DNA of 6,228 nt from Micrococcales bacterium. Lineage in GTDB: Bacteria; Actinomycetota; Actinomycetes; Actinomycetales; Dermatophilaceae. Of this stretch, positions 1-5,212 are shown in pieces. The notes under the pieces are model-generated. The model saw nothing but the letters and a program-made list of their open reading frames with translations. It made no database searches and was not told the origin of the DNA. The first letter of the stretch is position 1. Every line of letters begins with the position of its first letter. Position numbers and translations under genes: made by a program. The DNA is taken from positions 1 through 6,228 of the forward strand of contig JAUNUZ010000096.1 in NCBI GenBank assembly GCA_030537915.1. The letters are read 5' to 3'.

Positions 1-1239
1 GGCGACGTGGTGCCCCTGGTGGCCCTCGCCCGAGAGCTGGCGGACCGCGGGACCGAGACACTGGTCCTGGCTCACCCCGAGTACACCGGCATTGCCCACT
101 CCCACGGGATCCCGTGCGTCAGTCTCGGTGCTGGCCTCATCGAGAACGGGGTAGATCAGCGATGGGCGCAGAGGTGGATCGGCAACCCTGTGCTCGCATC
201 CTTGGCTCTGCGGGCATGGCTGCGGCGTATCGCCCACACCTTGGCCCCCGTCCTGATCGAGCAGATTCGCGTCGACGACGTCGTGGTCACCGGGGTCGTC
301 GGCGTCGCCACCGCTCTCACACTCGCCGAGGAACGCGGCTGTCGGCCGGTGCACGTCACCTTCAGCGCCACGCTGCCGACGGCCGGGCCGCTGGCCATGA
401 TGTCGGCGGGCACCAAGTACCCCCGGTTCAACCGGTGGTGGACCCGCCACGGCGTGTGGGCCGGCAGCATCAGACTGGGCCGTCCCCTGGATCGAGTGGT
501 GCGCCGCCGCCTTCGCCTGCCTCGGCGCTCGTCCCGGGCCGTGGCGGCCCGGGCGCTGTCGATGCCGGTGCTCGTCGCCGCCTCTGCGACCCTCCTGCCG
601 GCCCAGCCGGATTGGCCGTCCAACACGTTGGTCACCGGGGCCTGGGAGCTGCCCGTCCCGCAGAGACCGCCCGACCCCTGCCTGGTGGCATGGCTCGACG
701 CGCACCCCAGGCCGGTCTACCTCGGCTTCGGCAGCATGCTGAGCCCCGATCCGGCCGCCGATCTCCGCCTTGTCGATGGCGCAGCGCGGGCAGCCGGCGT
801 CACGGTCGTCTATCGACCCGACGACGGCGCACCCGCCCTGGAGTCGACCGCGACCGTCAGGGTCGAACGCGACGTCGACCATCGATGGCTGTTCCCCCGT
901 TGCGCCGCGATCATCCACCACGGAGGCGCCGGGACCACGAACACCGCCCTGGCCGCCGGCGTCCCGTCCGTGATCGTCGCCCATGGCTTCGACCAGCCTT
1001 TGCACGGCGCCCGACTCCACCAACTCGGCGTGGGCCCGAAGCCACTGCCCCGACGAGCGCTGACGGTCGAGAGCCTGGGTCAACTCCTGTGGGACATCGC
1101 TCGCGGACCAGATCGCGATGGCTACGTCGAGTCCGCGACCCGGGTGGGCGAGCTGGTGCGCCGAGATCACGGCGTCGGCGCCGCAGCCGACTGGCTCCAG
1201 GGCAGGCCCGGTAAGGCTGGTGGCACGAGCGAGCCATAG
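1..1239 (+). CDS. Glycosyltransferase, GT-B fold, GT1/GT28 MGT-type (5' end cut off by window)
   Basis: This gene probably transfers a sugar from a nucleotide-sugar donor to a lipid or small hydrophobic acceptor in the cytoplasm; the acceptor cannot be read from the sequence. The frame is open from base 1, and the first residues, GDVVPLVALARELADRG, match the GDVxPxxALA segment that lies about 10 residues inside this family, so the true start is upstream and the GTG at 7 is not a convincing start. In vancomycin-type enzymes (GtfA/GtfB) the Asp of this motif is the proposed general base. Counting from the first visible codon, the C-terminal donor-binding half has LGFGSM (241-246), HHGGAGTTN (306-314), the GVPSVIV strand, and the conserved Asp331-Gln332 of GFDQP. 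The 412 visible residues are near full family length. It is convergent with menB. It resembles sterol or antibiotic glucosyltransferases, but the substrate is unassigned. The family call is firm. Confidence 0.9.
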   Translation, partial: GDVVPLVALARELADRGTETLVLAHPEYTGIAHSHGIPCVSLGAGLIENGVDQRWAQRWIGNPVLASLALRAWLRRIAHTLAPVLIEQIRVDDVVVTGVVGVATALTLAEERGCRPVHVTFSATLPTAGPLAMMSAGTKYPRFNRWWTRHGVWAGSIRLGRPLDRVVRRRLRLPRRSSRAVAARALSMPVLVAASATLLPAQPDWPSNTLVTGAWELPVPQRPPDPCLVAWLDAHPRPVYLGFGSMLSPDPAADLRLVDGAARAAGVTVVYRPDDGAPALESTATVRVERDVDHRWLFPRCAAIIHHGGAGTTNTALAAGVPSVIVAHGFDQPLHGARLHQLGVGPKPLPRRALTVESLGQLLWDIARGPDRDGYVESATRVGELVRRDHGVGAAADWLQGRPGKAGGTSEP

Positions 1240-1309
1240 AGATCAAGGTCGCGCGGAACGGCCATTATGCCGGGCCCACCGGGCGGCTGACCTGCAGAAA
1301 TGACCGAAA

Positions 1310-2293
1310 CTAGTAGTACCAGGGGAAGGGCGACCAGTCGGGGTCACGCTTCTGTAGGAACTGATCACGCCCTTCGACGGCCTCGTCGGTCATGTACGCC
1401 AGTCGCGTCGCCTCCCCGGCGAAGACCTGCTGGCCCACGAGCCCATCGTCGACGAGGTTGAACGCGAACTTCAGCATCCGCTGCGCCTGCGGTGATTTGC
1501 CCAGGATCTCGCGCGCCACCTGGATCGCCTCACGCTCCAGGTCCGCGTGGTCCACGACGAGGTTGACCGCGCCCATCCGGTGCATGTCCTGCGCCGAATA
1601 GGTACGCCCGAGGAAGAAGATCTCGCGGGCGAACTTCTGCCCCACCATCCGCGCGAGGTAGGCCGATCCGTAGCCCGCATCGAACGAGCCGACGTCCGCG
1701 TCCGTCTGCTTGAAGCGGGCGTGCTCGCGCGAGGCGATCGTCAGGTCGGAGACGACGTGCAGGGAGTGTCCGCCGCCCGCGGCCCAGCCCCCGACGAGGG
1801 AGATCACGACCTTCGGCATCGTCCGCATCAGGCGCTGGACCTCCAGGATGTGCAGCCGCCCACCCTCGGCTTTGACGCGCGCCTGGTCGACGCTGCTCGA
1901 GGTCTCGTCACCGGCGGCGCTCGCCTCGTCGCTTGCGTACTGGTAGCCGGAGCGCCCGCGAATCCGCTGATCACCTCCTGAGCAGAAGGACCACTTGCCC
2001 GCTGCTCCCGTCCCCTGCGGCCCGGGGCCGTTGCCGGTGAGCAGGACGACGCCGACATCGGGCGTCATCCGCGCGTGATCCATGGCCCGGTACAGCTCAT
2101 CGACGGTGTGCGGCCGGAACGCATTGAGGACCTCGGGCCGATCGAAGGCGATCCGCACCGCCCCGAGCGGATGCCCCGGCACCGGTCCGGGCAGCACGCT
2201 GCGGTGGTAGGTGATGTCGCTGAAGTCGAGACCCGGCACCGAAGCCCAAGCCGATGGATCGAAGGTCTGCGAAACGAGGCGTTCGGTGCTCAC
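1310..2293 (-). CDS. menB: 1,4-dihydroxy-2-naphthoyl-CoA synthase (MenB)
   Basis: This crotonase-fold enzyme performs the Dieckmann-type ring closure of o-succinylbenzoyl-CoA to 1,4-dihydroxy-2-naphthoyl-CoA in menaquinone synthesis. The product is 327 aa. Visible motifs are RPEVLNAFRPHTVDELYRA (52-70), the oxyanion-hole loop FCSGGDQRIRGRSGYQYA (103-120), GGWAAGGGH (168-176), QTDADVGSFD (196-205) and RLAYMTDEAVEGRD (297-310). Asp198, Ser203, Asp205 and Tyr300 match Asp185, Ser190, Asp192 and Tyr287 of the M. tuberculosis enzyme with a constant offset of 13. The Asp in QTD marks the bicarbonate-independent class; E. coli-type enzymes have Gly there. I chose the GTG at 2293 because homology begins just after it (SQTFDPSAW) and a -10-like hexamer lies 7 bases upstream. 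The frame is open to 2452, but the extra residues look unlike MenB and would overlap the divergent gene. Oddities are GSFDAGYG instead of the usual GSFDGGYG, and a longer Ser/Asp/Glu-rich loop near 121-143. Confidence 0.96.
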   Translation of the reverse strand: MSTERLVSQTFDPSAWASVPGLDFSDITYHRSVLPGPVPGHPLGAVRIAFDRPEVLNAFRPHTVDELYRAMDHARMTPDVGVVLLTGNGPGPQGTGAAGKWSFCSGGDQRIRGRSGYQYASDEASAAGDETSSSVDQARVKAEGGRLHILEVQRLMRTMPKVVISLVGGWAAGGGHSLHVVSDLTIASREHARFKQTDADVGSFDAGYGSAYLARMVGQKFAREIFFLGRTYSAQDMHRMGAVNLVVDHADLEREAIQVAREILGKSPQAQRMLKFAFNLVDDGLVGQQVFAGEATRLAYMTDEAVEGRDQFLQKRDPDWSPFPWYY

Positions 2294-2300
2294 GCGTCGC

Positions 2301-2306
2301 AGCCTA
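2301..2306 (-). promoter_or_regulatory. Putative -10 box of menB, leaderless layout
   Basis: On the minus strand the hexamer TAGGCT fits TANNNT and is followed by 7 bases and then the GTG start at 2293. This spacing puts the transcription start at or next to the first base of the start codon, as in leaderless actinobacterial mRNAs. No Shine-Dalgarno precedes the GTG, and no clear -35 is visible 16-18 bases upstream. The hexamer overlaps the palindrome CCTAGG (2303-2308). Confidence 0.5.
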
Positions 2307-2392
2307 GGTGACTGGGCCAACCAGGTTGCGCGGCATCCGCCGGCCGCGGCGACCCACCCCCAGAACGATCGAGTCCCTGTCGCAGGTCGCCC

Positions 2393-2398
2393 TACGGT
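2393..2398 (+). promoter_or_regulatory. Putative -10 box of NUDIX gene, leaderless layout
   Basis: TACGGT fits TANNNT and is followed by 6 bases and the ATG at 2405, with no AGGAG-like element between. This suggests a leaderless transcript starting at or near the A of the ATG. No convincing -35 is visible. The hexamer sits inside the imperfect palindrome CCTA-N3-TAGG (2391-2401), which could be a protein site or chance. Confidence 0.5.
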
Positions 2399-2404
2399 AG
2401 GCCC

Positions 2405-2935
2405 ATGCCGATTCCCGAGTTCATCCTCGAGCTGCGCCGCCACGTCGGGCACGCCCCGTTGTGGCTCATCGGATGCACGGCCGTGGTGGTGTCAGAGACC
2501 GAATCCGGCGCCCCGCAGGTCCTCCTCGTGCGACGCGCCGACACCGGCGTGTGGAGTCCGGTCACGGGGATCGTCGACCCGGGGGAGGACCCGCATGTCG
2601 CCGCGGTGCGAGAAGTATGGGAGGAGGCGTGCGTGCGGGCCGAGGTGACCTCGCTGGTCTGGGTCAGCGCCGGGGAGTTGGTCCACCACGTCAACGGTGA
2701 CCAGGCGCGCTACCTCGATCACACGTTCCGGTGTCGCTATCTGGAGGGGACACCTCGGGTCGGTGACGACGAGAATCTGCAGGCGACCTGGTTCTCCAGT
2801 GACGAACTACCCCCGCTGCCGCGGGTCTTCGCCGATCGGATCGCCGCGGCCCTGTGCGATCCACCCCGACCGATCCTGGGAAGCCGGCCGAACGGCCTAC
2901 AGCCACGTGGGGTTCGCGCCGATAGGCAGCGGTAG
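2405..2935 (+). CDS. NUDIX hydrolase
   Basis: This 176-aa protein belongs to a family that hydrolyses nucleoside diphosphates linked to another group, such as ADP-ribose or oxidised dNTPs, using Mg2+ or Mn2+. The NUDIX box spans residues 55-77: Gly55, Glu61, Arg69-Glu70, Glu73-Glu74 and Val77 fit GX5EX7REUXEEXGU, so all metal-binding glutamates are present. The penultimate Gly of the signature is Cys76. The flanks (an N-terminal MPIPEFILELRRHVGH, the strand VLLVRRADTGVWSPVTG, and a C-terminal GDQARYLDHTFRC) resemble a common actinobacterial NUDIX subfamily, often labelled ADP-ribose or 8-oxo-dGTP hydrolase; the substrate is not determinable here. The last 20 or so residues are Pro/Arg-rich and probably disordered. 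It is divergent from menB (111 bases) and ends 73 bases before the Pta-like gene on the same strand, so cotranscription is possible. The start is supported by the family N-terminus. Confidence 0.93.
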   Translation: MPIPEFILELRRHVGHAPLWLIGCTAVVVSETESGAPQVLLVRRADTGVWSPVTGIVDPGEDPHVAAVREVWEEACVRAEVTSLVWVSAGELVHHVNGDQARYLDHTFRCRYLEGTPRVGDDENLQATWFSSDELPPLPRVFADRIAAALCDPPRPILGSRPNGLQPRGVRADRQR

Positions 2936-2973
2936 CCGTCAAGTCGGCGCGCCTCGACCCCGTGCCATACCGA

Positions 2974-2988
2974 CGTCGCGGGGCGACG
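2974..2988 (+). other. GC-rich hairpin between NUDIX and Pta-like genes
   Basis: CGTCGC (2974-2979) and GCGACG (2983-2988) form a perfect 6-bp stem with a GGG loop, ending 6 bases before the Shine-Dalgarno of the Pta-like gene. There is no T tract, so it is not a classic terminator. It could be a weak terminator for the NUDIX transcript, a 5'-leader structure affecting translation, or chance in GC-rich DNA. Confidence 0.3.
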
Positions 2989-2994
2989 CGCCGC

Positions 2995-3002
2995 GGGAGG
3001 AG
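2995..3002 (+). promoter_or_regulatory. Strong ribosome binding site of Pta-like gene
   Basis: GGGAGGAG lies 6 bases before the ATG at 3009 and is a near-perfect match to the anti-Shine-Dalgarno. It fixes the start of the Pta-like gene although the frame is open back to 2697. It contrasts with the neighbouring menB, NUDIX and menC genes, which lack a good Shine-Dalgarno. Confidence 0.85.
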
Positions 3003-3008
3003 ACCCCA

Positions 3009-5042
3009 ATGGCCCGTCGAATCCTCGTCATTCCGACGAATCATGGTGCTGGAGTGACGAGCACGTGCCTCGGGCTGGTTCACGCGCTGGAGCGTAGGCA
3101 GCTCAGCGTCGGCTACCTCAAGCCCTTCGCGCAGGCGCGTTGGGTCGGTCAGGACGCCTCCGTCGATCTCTTCCGGCTCACCACATCCCAGCGTCCACCG
3201 GCCCCGATCGCCGTCTCCCACCTGGAGGAGATGCTCGCAGCCGACCGGATCGGCGAGCTCATGGAGGAGGTCATCGACATGGCCCACGACTGCCTGGGCG
3301 CGCATCAGATCGTCGTCGTCGAGGGTCTCGCCCCGGGCACCGAGCAGGTCTACTCCGGGCGCGTCAACGCCGAGATGGCCCGCACCCTCGACGCGGACGT
3401 ACTGCTCGTCGCGAACGCCGCTCGCCTGGATCCGGAGCGGCTCGGGCACCAGGTGGGGGTGGCGCACAGCCAATACGTCCTTCGCTCGAACGTGGGGGCG
3501 CCCGCCTTCGCCCCCACGGCAGGCGTGGGCCGGCCCCGAGACGAGAGCACGCGTGAGGACAGCCGCGTCATCGGCATCGTCGTCAATCACATCCCCGCCG
3601 ACCGTGACCCCGGCGAATACCCGAAGGCTCTGGCGGCGCGGGGTGTGCGCACCGTCGCGTCCGTGCCCACGCACCCGGAGTTCACGCGTCGGCGGGTCTG
3701 CGACGTCGTCCGCGAGCTAGGCCTGCAGGTCCTCAGCGCCGGCGACCAGAACCGTCGGGTGCAGGACGTCACGATTGCGGCGCAGTCCGTCCCCGGCTTC
3801 CTCGACGCCCTTCAAGACGGCCGACTCATCGTCGTGCCAGGTGACCGCCACGAGGTGCTCATGGCGGCGGCACTGGCCGAGACCAAGGGGATCCGACTAG
3901 GGGCGGTGCTGCTCACCGCTTCGGCACCGGACCAGCAGATCCTCGACTTGTGCCGACCGGCGCTCGACGCGGGGCTGCCCGTCCTGCTGTCGTCCGAGCG
4001 CACCTACGAGACAGCCACCCGCGTCATGCACCTCGATCCCGAGATCCCCGCGGACGACGAGGAGCGCGCCACGCTCGTCAAGGAGACGTTGGCCGACGCC
4101 TTCGAGGACTCCTGGCTGCTGGAGATGTCGCAACGCAAACCCATCCCCCGCTCGACGCCCGCGGCGTTCCGGCACGAGGTCCTTGCGCAGGCCTCGCGTG
4201 CCGACTGCCGCATCGCGGTGGCGGACTCAACCGACCCCGCGATGCTCGCCTCGGCGATCAACCTGCAGGCGCGCAGCGTATGCCGATGCGTGCTCGTCGG
4301 CCAGCGGGTCGCCATCGAGCGCGCGGCGGCCGACGCGGGCCTGTACCTGCCCCCCGGCCTGGAGATCATCGAGCCGGACGACGGCGTCGAGGCGTTCGAT
4401 GCAGGACTGGCCATGCTGGCGGCGGGCGGGGTCGACGGCCTCGTCGGCGGCGCCCGCAGCCCCATCGAGGAGGTGGGCGAGCGGGCCGAGCGCGTCATCG
4501 GACTGCGCTGCGACGCCCAGGTGGTCTCGACCGTGCACTACCTCGTCCTTGCGAACGAGGTAGTCGCCTACACCGACTGCACGCTCAACCCGCTGCCGAG
4601 CGCCGAGCAGCTCGCGGCCATCGCGTTGTGGGCGGCCGAGGAGTCGCAGACCGTCGGAATCACGCCCCGAATCTCCTTCATCGAGCCGAGCGCGGCCTCG
4701 CTGACCGCCGAGCCGGACGTGCACCGGGTGCGCGAAGCGGTGCAGCTGGTCCAATCCCGCCGACCTGACTACGACGTGCGGGGCCCGGTCGCCTTTTCGG
4801 CGGCCTCGCGGCGCGAGGGGACCTCGCAGGGGGTCGGCAACGGCACGGTGTTCGTCTTCCCCGACGGTGCGACGGCGAAGGCCACCTTCCAAGCCGTACA
4901 CCGCGCGTCGGGGGTGCGGGCGATCGGCCCGATCCTGCAGGGCCTGAACCGTCCGGTGAACCAGCCGCCTTCTGCCGGCAGCCTCGCCGAGATCAACGCC
5001 GTCATCGTCGCGACCGCGGTCCAGGCCTCGCGCAACTTCTGA
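3009..5042 (+). CDS. Divergent Pta-like phosphate acetyltransferase, three-domain form, possibly catalytically altered
   Basis: The 677-aa product has the layout of long bacterial phosphotransacetylases, which interconvert acetyl-CoA and acetyl phosphate. Residues 1-235 are a BioD-like P-loop domain (GAGVTSTCLGLV at 13-24, then VGYLKPFAQ); the Lys-less loop is usual in Pta. Residues about 255-370 are a DRTGG-type domain (GRLIVVPGDRHEVLMAAALA, then SERTYETATRV). Residues about 385-677 are PTA_PTB. Conserved parts there include VDGLVGGA (475-482), YTDCTLNPLPSAEQLA (521-536), VREAVQLVQSRRPD (574-587), TVFVFPDG (613-620), Arg632, and IGPILQGLNRPVN (639-651). Several family residues are replaced: the VFPEG region reads VADSTDP, SGAxHTT reads GGARSPI, and the Ser-Arg of PVNDLSRG reads Pro654-Ser655. 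The domain is also shortened between IIEP and DGLV. No ackA lies downstream. I therefore give no gene symbol. The frame is intact and codon use resembles its neighbours, so it is not an obvious pseudogene. Family membership is certain; phosphotransacetylase activity is doubtful. Confidence 0.88.
   Translation: MARRILVIPTNHGAGVTSTCLGLVHALERRQLSVGYLKPFAQARWVGQDASVDLFRLTTSQRPPAPIAVSHLEEMLAADRIGELMEEVIDMAHDCLGAHQIVVVEGLAPGTEQVYSGRVNAEMARTLDADVLLVANAARLDPERLGHQVGVAHSQYVLRSNVGAPAFAPTAGVGRPRDESTREDSRVIGIVVNHIPADRDPGEYPKALAARGVRTVASVPTHPEFTRRRVCDVVRELGLQVLSAGDQNRRVQDVTIAAQSVPGFLDALQDGRLIVVPGDRHEVLMAAALAETKGIRLGAVLLTASAPDQQILDLCRPALDAGLPVLLSSERTYETATRVMHLDPEIPADDEERATLVKETLADAFEDSWLLEMSQRKPIPRSTPAAFRHEVLAQASRADCRIAVADSTDPAMLASAINLQARSVCRCVLVGQRVAIERAAADAGLYLPPGLEIIEPDDGVEAFDAGLAMLAAGGVDGLVGGARSPIEEVGERAERVIGLRCDAQVVSTVHYLVLANEVVAYTDCTLNPLPSAEQLAAIALWAAEESQTVGITPRISFIEPSAASLTAEPDVHRVREAVQLVQSRRPDYDVRGPVAFSAASRREGTSQGVGNGTVFVFPDGATAKATFQAVHRASGVRAIGPILQGLNRPVNQPPSAGSLAEINAVIVATAVQASRNF
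3491..3518. repeat. Perfect 10-bp inverted repeat inside the Pta-like gene
   Basis: CGTGGGGGCG (3491-3500) and CGCCCCCACG (3509-3518) are perfect reverse complements separated by 8 bases. The hairpin encodes about residues 161-170, in a stretch between the P-loop domain core and the VIGIVVNH strand that looks longer than usual for Pta. It could be a folded mRNA element, a remnant of a small inserted repeat, or chance. Confidence 0.7.
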
Positions 5043-5059
5043 GGTGCTCGCGCGCACCT
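5042..5059 (+). terminator. Possible hairpin terminator after Pta-like gene
   Basis: AGGTGC (5042-5047) and GCACCT (5054-5059) form a perfect 6-bp stem with a 6-base loop, beginning on the last base of the stop codon. There is no T tract. Actinobacteria often use such U-less hairpins, but the evidence is the stem and its position only. Confidence 0.35.
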
Positions 5060-5212
5060 GCTGTCGGCCCATTCGGGGGGGGGCCCCATCCCTGCCCCCG
5101 TGCGCAGCCCGCGGGATCGGCTGTCGCGCGGTGAGGCGGAATAGCGCTCTAAGGACGCCGCGCGATAGCACCGGTCCGCCTCTTGTGGCCACGTCGGGTC
5201 AGACTGGTGGGC
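5043..5212. other. 170-base intergenic region before menC
   Basis: This is the longest non-coding stretch in the window. It holds the hairpin after the Pta-like stop, a run of nine G followed by CCCC (5075-5087), and an 8-bp perfect inverted repeat (5133-5140 with 5175-5182). The promoter of menC should lie here. CAGACT (5200-5205), one base from TANNNT, stands 7 bases before the chosen GTG and could be a leaderless -10, but this is weak. I see no small gene or known riboswitch. Confidence 0.6.
5133..5182. repeat. 8-bp inverted repeat upstream of menC
   Basis: GAGGCGGA (5133-5140) and TCCGCCTC (5175-5182) are perfect reverse complements 34 bases apart. The right arm ends 30 bases before the menC start. 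ATAGC occurs twice within the spacer (5141-5145 and 5165-5169). It could form a leader stem-loop or be a regulator site; no known consensus is recognised. Confidence 0.5.

Noticed and set aside
114..1214. Long plus-strand open frame within the glycosyltransferase in another frame
   Set aside because: Extreme Arg/Pro/Gly content with no motifs; the true frame carries the GT-B signature residues.
1240..1309. Bidirectional terminator between the convergent glycosyltransferase and menB
   Set aside because: Only short stems (for example GCCC-ACC-GGGC) and no T tract are visible, so I cannot support a terminator from sequence, although termination must occur nearby.
2294..2452. N-terminal extension of menB to an upstream start at 2452 (53 extra residues)
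   Set aside because: The extra residues have no MenB-like character, would cover the -10 hexamer, and would overlap the start of the divergent NUDIX gene.
2697..3008. N-terminal extension of the Pta-like gene to 2697
   Set aside because: It would overlap the NUDIX coding sequence in another frame; the strong Shine-Dalgarno at 2995-3002 and the family N-terminus (RRILVIPTNHGAG) fix the start at 3009.
2936..3008. Separate promoter for the Pta-like gene (CATACC at 2966-2971)
   Set aside because: The hexamer is a poor -10 and no -35 stands at the right spacing; readthrough from the NUDIX gene is equally possible.
2691..3674. Long minus-strand open frame opposite the NUDIX and Pta-like genes
   Set aside because: It is Arg/Gly/Asp-rich with no recognisable domain and covers two genes with clear family motifs; GC-rich DNA gives such shadow frames.
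4227..5192. Long minus-strand open frame opposite the end of the Pta-like gene
   Set aside because: Low-complexity Arg/Gly/Ala composition and no family motif; a shadow of the Pta-like gene.
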